From Monocercomonoides exilis (lineage: Eukaryota; Preaxostyla; Oxymonadida; Polymastigidae): a DNA stretch of 64,000 bases. Positions 46,405 through 58,100 of this stretch are shown here, piece by piece; position 1 is the stretch's first letter, and each line of letters opens with the position of its first letter. Location of the stretch: NCBI GenBank assembly GCA_001643675.2, contig LSRY02000066.1, forward strand, positions 248,001 to 312,000, read 5' to 3'. The translations under genes were made by a program, and so were the position numbers. The notes under the pieces were generated by a model, which had not been told where the DNA came from, searched no databases, and was given only the letters and a program-made list of their open reading frames with translations.

Positions 46405-47400
46405 AAAAAAAGATCAAAAATCGAAAAAATTAAATCTTTTGTGGTATTTATTGATCAAAAAATTAAATTGATTTTTTTTACAGTATTTAGCTTTTTAAGC
46501 TGTGTTTTTTGTGTGTTTTATTATTATATTCAAAAAAACATACCTTTTTAATGTTTTGATTTAAAAGAATTTTTATGATCAAGTTTCATAAAAATGATAC
46601 AGAAATGGGACAATGTTTTTGCAATTATGAAAAAGACTGAGATTTGTTCCAAACTTTTTCTGCAATCATAACATAAAAAATCTTTCATTCCCATGACAAA
46701 TTATTGCAGAAAAATTCAAAAATTGAGAAAAATATTTGTTTAAGTTGAATGGAACAAAATTCATAAAGCAAAATATTTCGTCCCAAATAAATAAAGTTTA
46801 ATCAACAAAACTCATCAAAAAGAAAAAAAAAGGATACTTAGCATGTTATACAAAGCTGATAAAAGGAAAAAAAAAATTTAAAGAACTTAAAAAAATGTAA
46901 CAAATATGTGAATTTTTATTTTTCCGTAGAATAAGCAATGAGTTTTCCATTAATCTTGCTTTAGCCTCATCAAAATATTCCAGTATCCGCTGAACAACTC
47001 AACAGATCGGCAAACGAAAATTGTGTTATTCAGGAAACTGCAATTAATAAAAATAATTGACTCAACTCCTTTTCTTCTCTTTTTATTCTTCATTAAAAAT
47101 ACAATATTTATTTTTTTCTCGATTCACTACATCGTTTCCTGTCATTTCTGCTCGACATTTTTCAAAATCTCATTTTGTTAACTGCGTTCTTTTCCCAAGT
47201 TCCTGCTCTAGCAGCTCATGTGTCGAAATTATCATTGAATTCCCCTCAACCATCATTCGTTTTTTGTTTATGCCATTTCTTTCCCTCTTTCATCATCATC
47301 TTCCTCTTTTCTTGATCATCCTTTTCTTTCGTTTTTGCTTCCTCCTCATTTCACTCTCTCTCCATCATCTCTCTCATCTCTCCAGGTAGCAACAATTTCT
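46405..47400. other. AT-rich to pyrimidine-rich spacer
   Basis: AT-rich up to about 47050, then C/T-rich on the plus strand with no clear exon. Confidence 0.45.
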
Positions 47401-47506
47401 TTTGCTTCACAAGCAACTCACTTTGATGATCAAAATTAATATCCTTCCGCTCTTCTTTCAAACCTTCTATTTTCTCTTTCTCTTCCTTCGGCTCACGGAA
47501 TCAGCA

Positions 47507-48960
47507 GCAATTAAACAATGGCATGCCCAGTTCTTCCCTCCCTTGTGGAGTTTGACACGTTCTGAATACTCTATCTTTTCTCTTCTGAACCCTCTGCTCT
47601 CTCCCATGCTCGCTCTCAGAGTCGTTTGGCAGCACTTCATCGACTCCTCCTTTTTTTTAGACAAGTTCTGTTCAATTTGCTGTTCTGTGGCGTTATCAAT
47701 CAGCAAGAATTCAGATTGTGGGATAAGTTGCAGCTTGGGAGAAGAAGAAGAGGAAGGGAATGAAGGAGAAGGAGCAAATGGTTGAGGAATTGAAATAACC
47801 CTCTTTCAAATACTGTTCTGAAAGAAGAAAATCATTCTTGTTGTTGAGGAGCGCGCTCAGTGACTCAGATATGGCAGTTCTTCTCTTCTCATTGGATCAT
47901 GTTCCACTGTGGCTGCTTTGCGCTGCCTTTTGAAGGAGCGTGGAGATGCAAATATTTTTCAGGCTGTGGGTGGAGCATGTAATGGTGGGATCAGTGTCGC
48001 ATTGAATTAGAACTGAGGCAATCAATGGAATCTGCAGCAAATGTGAGTACAGGAAAGAACGCAGTCGAGACAAAGTGGGAGAATGACCTTGCGTGCGAAG
48101 AGAAGACGGACATGAACACCATTCTTCTTCTTCTTCTTCTTCATTTCTTTTGTGATACTCTCCTTTTCTTCATCCCCTTCATCATCATCCTCCTTCGTAT
48201 CTTCTCTTGTTCCTCTTTTTCCCAACAGGTGCATACAGATTAAGCAAAGCACCATCAGTTATTATTTTCGCTTTGTCAGTCGCTGTTGGTGAAGCCATCA
48301 CACCAAAAAGATTCGACCCAACGCACCAGCTCAGCAAACGACGCAGCAGCTCTTCCTTCGTGACTGTTGGTTCGTTGTTCGCTTCATTATCCTTCTCGTT
48401 TCTCTTCTCATTCTCCTTCTTCGTCAATCCCTCTTCCTTCAGCAAGCACCTCGATAATTTCCGAAGCGTTGTTCCGCACAATCGCCTGTGGCGAGTACAT
48501 CAGCTCGACCAACTTGTTAAACTGCGCCTTGTCTTGCGAGCTGGCAAACAGCTTGAACGACTTGCTGGAAAGCGAGAGAAGGATGGAAGAGGACTTACCG
48601 CTGTATTCAGCGTGCGGCGAGTGCAGCAGGCGGTGGATGGGCTGGAGAATGCCGTGGCGCAGGAACACAGAGTGGAACACGGCACCGTTGGTGATGAACT
48701 TGTTGGTCACACGAAGAGAAGAAGAGACAAGAGGATTCCATCGGAAACAAAATGTGAATATATTTGTGTATTTGTGAATAATGAAACGAACGAGCGAAAA
48801 AGGGGGTGTAAAAAGGAAGAAAGAAAATATTGTGAAAAATAATTCTATAATTAGTTTCTGGCAAACCCCATGAATCTGATTAATTGCTTTGCAACAGCAC
48901 CATTCAGCAAATAATCTTAACTGTTTTGCAAGAAAATTGTAAAATAATAGATATTATTCC
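47507..48960 (-). pseudogene. Helical-repeat (ARM/HEAT-like) coding segments in changing frames
   Basis: G+C-enriched minus-strand DNA with coding-like pieces in order: about 48895-48840 (DYLLNGAVAKQLIRFMG), 48710-48440 (FLRHGILQPIHRLLHSPH, then KLVELMYSPQAIVRNNASEI), 48400-48240 (TKEELLRRLLSWCVGSNLFG, ATDKAKIITDGALLNLYA), about 48135-47895 (RLRSFLYSHLLQIPLIASVL, CSTHSLKNICISTLLQKAA), about 47800-47660 (PKLQLIPQSEFLLIDNATEQ) and 47640-47507 (EVLPNDSESEHGREQRVQKR). The pieces read like ARM/HEAT repeats, but the frame changes between each. Either a gene with several introns of about 30 nt (as in two other genes here) or one that has lost its frame. An 8-nt A run near 47652 separates the last two pieces. 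No family assigned. Confidence 0.45.
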
Positions 48961-49083
48961 ACCATCATAACTAATCACCATTTGAGAGTGAACAAAAAAA
49001 TTTAGATAAAGATAAATATTTGAAAAGCAAAATACAGATTAACAAAAATAAATGAAACAATAAATGAAACATATTTTATTTTT

Positions 49084-49330
49084 CAGAAAAATGCAAATAT
49101 TCCATACAATTCTGGTTCGCCATGTGGGTCATTGCGTTTAGTCCCCTCAGCCTGCGGATGTCGTCGAAGCCGTAGACCATTAACTATTCAACAGGAAAGG
49201 CACAGCGCAGCGAAGGTGGAACGTCCATCGACAGAAAAGCGCTACAAGCAACACTGGTACATAGATCAATCACATTCTGCAGCTTCACTTTGAACGAACG
49301 CCCTTAGCTGTGCTTGATGAACGGCAGGGT
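49084..49330 (-). pseudogene. Coding fragment, frame interrupted by one TAG or a 39-nt intron
   Basis: Minus strand reads FKVKLQNVIDLCTSVACSAF, LSMDVPPSLRCAFPVE, a TAG, then MVYGFDDIRRLRGLNAMTHM and ANQNCMEYLHFSEK to TAA near 49085. A GT-AG intron from GTTCCACC to GAATAG (39 nt, phase 0) would remove the TAG and keep the frame. G+C is well above the flanks. It may be the 3' part of the adjoining membrane-protein gene. Confidence 0.4.
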
Positions 49331-50152
49331 TGGGGAGGAGAAGGAGGAGGAGGAGGAAGAAGAAGAAGAAAAAAAGAAGAAGAAAAAGAAGAAGAATTAA
49401 ATGGAGAAAGAAAAGAAGAAGAATTAGAAGAAGGTGAGGAAGAGGAACAGGACGATCTGTTTGAAGACAGAGGAATCTGCGGGATCTGGATAGAGCCAGA
49501 TATTCCATCTCTGGCCGTTGAAAGAGAAATGTCTGTCTTGTCTTGCCCAGCCAAAGAGCTGCCCATGCAATCAGAGCGAGGATGTGCAGATGGTAAGGGA
49601 GGAGAGCATGCTGCATAAGAGAGTGGTAACTCAGCAGGAATTTGTGCTGGAAAGCGGGGATCGTTGGGTATATGTGTTTCCTGCTGCTTCCCCAGCGACT
49701 CAATAAACCGCCTCTCTCGCTCTGCAATGGGGATTGCTGGCGCCTCTGGTCCGATCGGTTTCAAAAAAACTGATGACGCAGCATGTCGAGCACCAACAAG
49801 TTTAAAGAAGCCAGAAAGAACACGCCCAACAAATGATTGAAGCCTGTGTTGATGAAGTGAAAAGAATGTTGTTTGCCAAGCACCGAAGAAATACAGAAAA
49901 TAGCAACAGAAATAACAAACGAGTTGACAAAAATATCAGTTAAAATAAAATGACAAAAATGCAAACCACTCCAAGTTTTCTCTATCCACGGGGTAATTAT
50001 CATAAGTCCCAAGAAATAGTTTGAAGCGTCCTTCCAATTCAGAACAAAACGAAGGAGCACATGCTTTCAAATTCACCTGGACACAACAGTACAAATGGCA
50101 AGGGCACATAAAAACACAAAATAATAGTCAAAATGGAAGTCCTTAAAAACAT
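49285..50152 (-). CDS. Probable multi-pass membrane protein gene, exon structure unresolved
   Basis: A Met frame at 50152 begins hydrophobic (MFLRTSILTIILCFYVPLPF). Hydrophobic segments follow in 50060-49770 (VNSFVISVAIFCISSVLG, HLLGVFFLASLN). A 28-nt GT-AG intron (49770-49797) joins the last one in frame to FLKPIGPEAPAIPIAERERR and on to a Ser/Pro-rich stretch ending at 49285. Between about 50075 and 49930 two frames compete: a hydrophobic one and a more protein-like one (CSELEGRFKLFLGTYDNYPV, DRENLEWFAFLSFYF), so at least one more small intron is likely. The family is not recognised. Boundaries are approximate. Confidence 0.4.
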
Positions 50153-50192
50153 TTTTTAAAAAAAATTCTCATCACACATGCAATAACTCCAA

Positions 50193-50444
50193 TTGATGGC
50201 TCAGAAAACGAATGTTGTAATCCGAATGGCTCTCCGAAAAATGATTCGTGAGCGTCATCGAAACAGACTCTCATATTCCAATAACTTTCATGATCCGCAG
50301 AAGAAAGACAAGATAATCTGCAATTGGTTCGATTCTATGATCCATCAGGAAGTGAGAGGATCTTCGCCTTCTTCACATTCATCTTCGTTGAAGAAGAAGC
50401 AATTGAAAAATGTTAAATCAGTCGTACGAAATTCGAGAAGTTGA
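50193..50444 (+). CDS. Small basic open reading frame, doubtful
   Basis: An 83-aa frame rich in Lys, Arg and Ser (FHDPQKKDKIICNWFDSMIH, then SSPSSHSSSLKKKQLKN). It starts close to, and divergent from, the membrane-protein gene. No homology is recognised. It could be an exon or a fragment. Confidence 0.25.
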   Translation: MMAQKTNVVIRMALRKMIRERHRNRLSYSNNFHDPQKKDKIICNWFDSMIHQEVRGSSPSSHSSSLKKKQLKNVKSVVRNSRS

Positions 50445-51340
50445 AAATAATTTGTATGAAGTTGTGATTGGACTAAATATTAAATTCAAAAGTTGATTTC
50501 ATATATGGCAAGACAATAGTTATCGTAATATTTGTTGAATGCTGAAGAAAATTGATTGATGAAAGATGATATCCTCAGTTCGTTGACTTTCTTTTTGCAT
50601 TATCCTCTGTTTTCTCTTCAAAAGCAAAAAATGTAAATATCTCTCAATTTCCATTCCTTTCCATTCCCCTCTTCCATTCGAGCACCAAAATCATCAGAAA
50701 ATATCAACCTTTTCTTTTCTTCATTTTTCCCATTCTCTTCAAAAAAATATTCTTTTCCTCTCAAAAAATATCCCACTTCCAAACAAACACTTCAGAATAC
50801 TCTTTTTCTTTCCTGCTTTTGCCCTCTTTTCCTTTTTTCAAAATCCATTTCTCCAATCAACAATAATCACCTTCTTCATCCTCAGCCACTTCTCTACATA
50901 TTTGCTATATTATCTTCTCAAAATCTCCACCCACTCTTCCCCGCCCCTTTGTATCAGAATTTCTTTCAATCAAAAATCATTCTTGAAACATTAACATTCA
51001 AAAATATATTCAACTCCCACCCCCTGCCACAAATAATCCTCTTCCATCTCCTCTCTGCCCCATATATCTCCTGCACCAGACGTTGATGAGATAAACCTCA
51101 AATACTGTTTTGGATGGTTGAGAATATTATTAAAGGAGATGATCATGCCAAAAACAGAAAAAAACACCTCTGGACATCCACCATGATGTGTACGGGCCGA
51201 AAAGACCCTCCAGTAAGATACACGATGTATTTTGTGGAGATGCGTTCCATGCTTCAATTTGACCATTCTGAGACTGAAATGAAGAGATTGATTTATTTTG
51301 AATGATGATGGCTGTGGAGATGAGGCTGTTTGGCAAAAAA
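50445..51340 (-). pseudogene. Decayed coding sequence with in-frame stops
   Basis: The minus strand between about 50975 and 50560 reads GRVGGDFEKII, stop, QICREVAEDEEGDYC, stop, LEKWILKKGKEGKSRKEKEY, then SEVFVWKWDIF and a stop. A neighbouring frame continues with RLIFSDDFGARMEEGNGKEW. The residues look protein-like and purine-rich, but stops and T-run frame shifts break them. 51266-50991 (GDIWGREEMEEDYLWQGVG) may be an upstream piece. Confidence 0.4.
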
Positions 51341-52049
51341 CAAATGAAGTGCAGTTTAATCTTTATTTATTTATCTTTATATGAGTATTTATTCGTTGAC
51401 TGTTTTTTGTTTTATTTTTAGGGCAGGAGGTGGAAATGAATGAAAATGAATGAAAGCATAATATCTCGTTGTGCAGGGTGGCTATGGAGTTGGGAGAGCG
51501 AATTCATATGGAAAGCGTGCATGATGAATAAATTGGGAAGGGAATTTGAAATGTTAATTTTTAAAGAAGTAGTTGAATTTATTAAACAAACAAAAACCTC
51601 TTCTTTTCGATAAAAGAAGAAACATAAAAAGGAGAAAAGGCTATTTGAAAGGACGATATGTTAGCAAGCCGCAAGACCTGCGGAAATTCATTGATTCAAT
51701 TTACAATTTTCTATTTCAACTTATCTTATTATATTCTTTTTCAATAGCATTATTTAACTAATTTTTGAATGCAAAATTTATTTATTTCGTTGTCTTAATT
51801 ATTGTTATCATGTTTATTTATCCAGAAAGCTTTGGTTTTTTTCCGTTTGTCAAATTTTCGAAATTTTTTGCAGAAATTATATCAATTTCTCAAAATTTGA
51901 AGTTAAAACAATTTGAAATGAATAAATATCTGAAAATAATTTATTATATTAATATATAAAACTATATTTTCACAAAATTATACAAAAATATTTTCTTATC
52001 AACTCCACCCTTAATGAAAATAATTTTTGATCAAACATCGGAATTATTT
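51341..52049. other. AT-rich spacer
   Basis: A short basic frame at 51573-51761 (RRKGYLKGRYVSKPQDLRKF) has no partner exon. Nothing else seen. Confidence 0.4.
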
Positions 52050-52071
52050 ATGATATCAAAAAAAATCACCC
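52050..52071 (-). repeat. Dispersed repeat motif (copy 6)
   Basis: ATGATATCAAAAAAAATCAC then CC, reverse complement of the 3879 motif with few changes. It forms a doublet with copy 7, 39 nt away. Confidence 0.6.
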
Positions 52072-52088
52072 ACCTTTGAAAAAAAAAT

Positions 52089-52128
52089 ACCACGAAAAAA
52101 GTTATAATTTCATAAATAATCACCCATA
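52089..52128 (-). repeat. Dispersed repeat motif (copy 7)
   Basis: ACCACGAAAAAAGTTATAAT and on to ATCACCCATAT. It matches the 4096-4138 block at nearly every position, about 48 kb away, so a transposed or amplified sequence is likely. Confidence 0.7.
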
Positions 52129-52823
52129 TGTCTTAATTTTTTTGAAAAGTCACTATCGATTTATTGATCTGATAATAATATAAAATATAGAATTATTTGA
52201 TAAATCCTTCTGAATGAATCGATAATTTAAAATCAAATAAACATTCATAGAAAAATATAAAATTTCTAGCAAATAATGTTTGCGGGGTGTTTTGTAATTA
52301 ACTTCCATGGGATAAATTATTGATCTGAAGCAACTTTTCAAAAAGAATAATTCTGTTGTTTTAATAATATAATGAAGAAAAAGACAAATTCACTTGATCT
52401 TGATTGCCAAAAACGTTACAAGAATTACACGTCACATTCAAATAAGATTATTTTTAATATTACAGAAAATACGAAAAATTATCCACAAAGAAACAAATAA
52501 ATGAGTTAATTTATTTGATATATTTACAAAAGGTATTTTATTAAAAAAATATCACAAATGAATAATAATAATATAAAACAACGTTCGATACTTTCTGAAA
52601 ATGCCTTTTATTTGAAAATAAATTTTGCAAAAGAAAAATTGAAAGTGATTAAAAAATAAAACGCCAAATCAAATTATAAAATGCATTAAACAAACTTCAA
52701 ATCAGATATAAGATTAAATGAAACAAAAAACACATCGCAAAAATATTTCAAAGTATATTTTCCATGATGTTGTGAAAATTTCAAAGCACCATATTAAAAA
52801 TGTTGCATTATTGCAAGTAGCAT
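52129..52823. other. AT-rich spacer
   Basis: No gene seen. Confidence 0.55.
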
Positions 52824-54999
52824 TTAACAATATATCTTAAAACTTGTGTTATAGAACTTATTCCTTTCTTCTTGTCTTATACTTATTAGTTCGAATGAGT
52901 CATGAAGATTTGTTAATGTCACAGCAACAACAATCTCATTATTGCCTGTTTCTGCGCAATAAGGTAAGATTTGTTGATTGTTAAAAAAGTAGCAGCGACC
53001 TTTGCGATTCAAAAGGTTAATGTCAAGTTGGACGTTTAGCGATGGTTCAGAGCTAACTCCAAAATGCGTCTGCTTACGATAGAACGTTGAACTGCAAAAA
53101 ATTTCATTAATGAATAAAAAATTAAATTAAAGAAATAATTTTGTTTGTTTGAGACATCAAAATAATCAAACTCATGAATGTTTAAGCCTAATGTTCCGTT
53201 CTCGTCTCCAATAGACCTGGATAATACTTGAATTGGTCCGTAAACAATGCCAACTCCTATTTATGTGGATCATCAAACAACAAAAGAAAAACCGCAATTT
53301 CCAACATTAAACATAAACGTAATAAATCAAAACAAACTGTTATTCCATGAATGTTCCAGAAATCTTAATGAAACAATCCATCTTCCTTGACTCAACGCGG
53401 GAAAGAAAATTATTGTTGCTGGATTATTGCCATTCAGCGTAAATCTTGAACCGTTCTGGATTATCGCGTCTGTGGGCTTAACAAAAGGTGTTACAGAACC
53501 ATGTTCAATGCTGCGGAGTGGAACGAGACGAGAAAAATCAAAAGCTAAATGTGTTCTATCAAATCGAGGTGCTAAAGAAATTGAAGAAGAAGAAGAAGAA
53601 GCCGAAGAAGAAGAGGAAGAGGAAGAAGACGATGACGAAGAAGAATATATATTCCTTGTCTCTTTGAGTATATTTCTTTCATCAAATGGAAAGTTGATTT
53701 CATGATTTACTAAATCTGAATGTGACACATTGGACAACTTTAATCTGTAAATAAAATAAAATTCATACTTGCTTTGCCAACAACATTTAAAAAAGGGAAA
53801 AGAATAGGAGATGAGGGATGCAATTTTTCAGAATGATCATAAGGAAATGATGGTTTTATTATTTCTTCATTAATGACTTTTTCCTTTTCATCATCATCAT
53901 CTTTTTCCACAATAACATTTTCTGTAATTTCATCTGGTATTAAACTGAAGAATGTTCCAAGTAACCCCAAACAAAGTGTTGAAATTTCTGTATTTTCACA
54001 TTTAGACAGTTGTCGAATAATGGATTTCGTAATTATAAGCATTTCATATTGCTCTTTCTTCTTTAATTCGTCACTGATTTTATTTTCTTCGCCTTCATCA
54101 CCTTCAAATATCTTTTTTGTTTTTGCTTCTTCAGGATCATAATCAAAACGAGAGGCTACAACTCCAATAGTTCGTATCAAATTTGCTTTTGTTGAATAAT
54201 CAATAGAATTACTAACCAATAATTCTTTAAATTGTAAAAATGTTGGGAGAGACAACATTGCCTCTTGTAATAATTCATCTCCCTGAATAGAAGAATATAA
54301 TGCAGATGAAGCTGTCTGAGAAACAAGCGGAATTGTTGACTGAAAATTATTGTTTGATTTATTCATAAAACAGAAAAACAAAAAGATAAAAGATAAAAAA
54401 AATATCAATAAATAATTAAATATATAAACCTGCATCATCTGAAACAAAAGGATTAATTTGTAGCTTTGAATATTATCTGATGAAGGACGAAGAGCAAAAT
54501 TTGTGATAATTGAAAGAAGATTCATGCAGTTATACTGCAACATAAAATAAATAAATAACATTCAACAGAATAATTTATCAAAAACAAACAAACTTTAATG
54601 TCCATATCAATTTCTTTCGAAATCAAATCTGAAATAATGGATAAAACTTGAAATTGTAACATTTTCAAAATACAACTTGGATCTTTTTGAATGCAATGCA
54701 TTTAAATTTGCAGAAATAATAGTGCAAACCATATAATGCTAATAAGGTAATCTTCATCAAATTTTCTTTAATCTTAGCGTTATCACTTTTTAATCTTGAT
54801 ATAAGTTTTGGAAGTGAATCTTGCTTTTGTTCAACAATAAAATCTTCAAGTCCAAATTCTAAAATATCAAACGTTCAAATCATCTTCGACAGTGGAAATA
54901 TTTGATTGAAATAAGTTGCAATATTCCATGAATTGAAAAAAATAAATATGTTATTGATCAATTGTAACCATTAACAACTTTATCTTTGGCATTTTTCAT
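52824..54999 (-). CDS. ARM-repeat plus SPRY-like protein, 8 exons
   Basis: Exons 54999-54969, 54858-54730, 54682-54594, 54534-54430, 54339-53785, 53737-53338, 53256-53172 and 53091-52824; introns 110, 47, 59, 90, 47, 81 and 80 nt. Product about 553 aa. The front part is helical repeats (DSLPKLISRLKSDNAKIKEN, then KMLQFQVLSIISDLISKEID and NCMNLLSIITNFALRP), with an acidic loop near residue 260. After a poly-Ser run, RFTLNGNNPATIIFFPALSQ, GRWIVSLRFLEHSWNN, RVGIVYGPIQVL, THFGVSSEPSLNVQLDINLL and CYFFNNQQILPY have the beta-strand rhythm and core motifs of a SPRY/B30.2 or SPRY-like fold. The junction between exons 5 and 6 is uncertain (GTTGTT chosen; GTATGA nearby gives a stop). A binding or scaffold protein is likely; partner unknown. 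Confidence 0.7.
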
Positions 55000-55143
55000 A
55001 ATTTGATTTGAAACAAATAAATTTATTTGTAGAAAATGAAGAAAATATTTATGTTGTTTTATTATTTTTATTTAGAAAGCACGAAAAACCTTTTAAATAA
55101 AAAGAATTCCAATTGATTGATGTGATAGTAATATTCTGAAAAA

Positions 55144-58100
55144 TCAAGATTCTGGATCAACGTGAGCGAAGGTGCACTTGTCGCCATGTTTGCACCAACC
55201 AGCCAGTGTGTAAAACATGCAGATGGCCTTTGTCTTGGGGGTGATGGAAGAGTTGTGCCTTTTTGGGTCCAAGTCGATGTCGACGACTCTGAAGTTGTTG
55301 GATGCGGTGGGGAGGTTGGGCTCGACGGTGAAGGAGGCAGCGATGCCAGGAGAAAGAAAAGAGAGCTGAGAAGGTTTGATCTTTCGGGTGTCCAAAAAGA
55401 CGTTGTCGAGAAAAGAGCGGCAGGCAATCCACCCTCTCCGCTGGTCGAGGGAGTAGTTGCCCAGCAGATAGCCTGTGAAGACAGTCGAAGGGGAAGGAGG
55501 AGAGTCTCTCGAGTAATGCACAAGAGACGAAGATGACTGGAATGATGATAATGATGATGATGATGATGAAGGAGAGGAAGAAGGAGAGGAAGAGGAAGAG
55601 GAAGAGGAAGAGAAAGAAGAAGAAGAGGAGGAGGAGGAAGAGGAAGAAGGAGGATTATTTGGAGATAAAGAAGAAGAAGAAGAGGAAGAGGAAGAAGAAG
55701 GAAGAGAGACATTTGTGATTGAAGGAAAAGGAGGAAGAGAAGGAGAAGAAGGAGGAAGAGAGGGAGAGAGAGAGGGAGAAGAGGAATAAGACGAAAGAGA
55801 AGGAGAAAGGGAAGGAGCAGAAGGAAACGGAGACAAAGGCGAAGAAGGCGAAGGAGAAGCATTTTGATCTTCTTTTGCTTTCTTCTTCTTTCCTTTTCTG
55901 TTGTTGTCCCTTGGCTGATTGGATGAAGCAGACGAAGCAGACAAAAGGGGCTGTGGCTCAGATGAGAGAGGATTCAATGAAGAAGAAGAAGAAGATGATG
56001 ATGATGATGAAAATGAAGGAGTTGTTCTGTTTTCTTGTTTGTCTGCTTTGTTGTTTGTTTCTTTTTCGTTCGTCTTTCTATTTGCCATCTGAAACACTTC
56101 TGCCATATTCTTGTCGAATGGAACAGACAAAAGTTGTCTTTTTATTTCTTCTTTCTCTTCTTTCTCTTCTTTTTCTTTTTCTTCTTTCTCTTCTCTTCTG
56201 ACTGACAAAAACAGATCAGAAACAGCAGAAGGAACAGACACAAAAGAAGAAGATGACTTCAGCTGAGGAAAAATAGAAGAGAATGAAGAAAGTGAAAGAG
56301 GAGGTGAAATAAATGAAGAAGATGATAAAAGAGAAGAAGAAGAAGAAGAAGAGATAGTTTTATTGGAGTTGTTCATCATCAATGGAAACACTTTTCGTTC
56401 TGTTTGTATTTCATTCTGTGTATCCTGTTTTGATTGTTTCATTCTTTCATTCAATGTCATCTCGTTATCTTGTTCATTCATCTTATTTGTGATGCTGCCT
56501 CCTTTTCTCATTCTCCCTCCTTCATTTTCCTCTTTCTCTCCTTCTCTTTCTCTTTCCTCTTCTCTTCCACACAAATCAAGATGGATGTTGTTGATGTTGT
56601 AGTTGTTGATAACTGACTGATTAACATGTGTATGTGAATGATGAATGCGATGAGCATGTTTCAACGAGCCTAATTTGGATGCTGTGCTGAAAGGAAGATA
56701 TGAACATATGCGGTGCAGATGAAGCAATTGCTCGCTATAAAACATCAGAAACGACGAAGACAACGTTGGAACAGGAAAAAGAGAGGAATTCATTGAAGAT
56801 GGAATTGATAAATCAGAAATAGAAGAAGAAGAATTAGAATTGGAATTAGAATTAGAAGAAGAAGAAGAAGGTGATGATGATGATGAAGACGAAGAAGATG
56901 CTAATGGAAGAACAGGAGTTGAATTTGGAGAAGAAGATGATAATTTTGATGAAGAAGGTGCAATTGATTTGTTTATGGTTGTTTGATGTGCCTCATTTTT
57001 GCCGGCAAGAGTGCTCAAAACATAATCAAAGATGTCATATTTTGAGTGTATCTTCTTCGTCTTTGTTTGTTTTCCTTCTTTTTCTTTTTCTTTTTCTTTT
57101 TCTTTTTCTTTTTCTTTCTCTTTCTCTTTCTCTTTCTCTTTATCTTTTTCTCTTTCTTTGCTTTTTGATTTATCTTTATCTTTTTCCTTTTCTTTTCTTT
57201 TATCTTTTTCTTTCTCTTTTTCTTTTTCTTTCTCTTCAGTTTTCGTTTCATTTTCCTCTTTCTTCGCTTTATTTCTCTTTTGGTGCTTGGAAAAGTTGAA
57301 TTGCGAATAAAAATAGTTCATTTCCTCTTCTTCCTCCTTCCTCTCCTTCTTCATTTTCATCCTCTCTTGTTCCAATCTCAACAGAACTGCCTTCTCTTTT
57401 TGCTCTTCTTCCTCTCCCATCTTATTCCTCCTGCCAACAACACCTCTTCCTTCTCTTTTGATTACTTTATTCATCATCATCTTCTGTTCTCTTTCTCTTT
57501 CTCTTTCTCTCTCTTTATTCTCATATTTATTCTCATATCCATATCCATATCCATATCCATATTCATCATTATTGTTATTGATATTATCATTATCCTTATC
57601 ATATTCATCGTTGTATTCATCATCCTCTCTGTTGTTGAGTTCCCTCAGTCCATTCGTCTTCTGAATGAGTTCTGATATTTCTGTCCCGTTCATCCCTCTC
57701 TCATTCTGTCTCATCCATTTGCCTGCCACAAAATCCAGCTGAGAAACAACTGCAGACAGAAACGAGGAAGGCGAAGGGAGAAACATCGAAGGCGAAAGGG
57801 CGAGTGAGGAGGAGGAGGAGAGGAGAGAGGGGAGATGGCTGAGAGAGGGGTGAGAGAGGAAATAGTGTGTCAGCTGCTGAAGAGAAGGGCGGGGGATGAT
57901 TGGAGCAGAAAGAGGAACAAACAGAAGATGAGGAGGAAGACAGGCAGAAGGAGAAAGAGGAGAAAGAGGAGAAAGAGAAGGAGAGAGGAGATCACTGGAG
58001 ACATCATCTGAGAAGGGGAAGGTGCTCGAAAAGGGAAGAGACGAAGGAGAAGGAGAAGGAGGAGAAGAAGATGACTGCATAATTGATGTTGAAATAGAAG

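Noticed and set aside
48541-48600. A consensus-like GTAAGT...TTTCCAG intron of 34 nt in the helical-repeat fragment (minus strand)
   Set aside because: Removing 34 nt breaks the frame that reads on as KLVELMYSPQAIVRNNASEI, whereas leaving it in keeps the frame open.
57032-57310. Phe/Ser-rich plus-strand frames opposite the Lys/Glu tract of the B-box gene
   Set aside because: They are the reverse complement of GAA/AAA codons (TTC/TTT); hydrophobic only for that reason.
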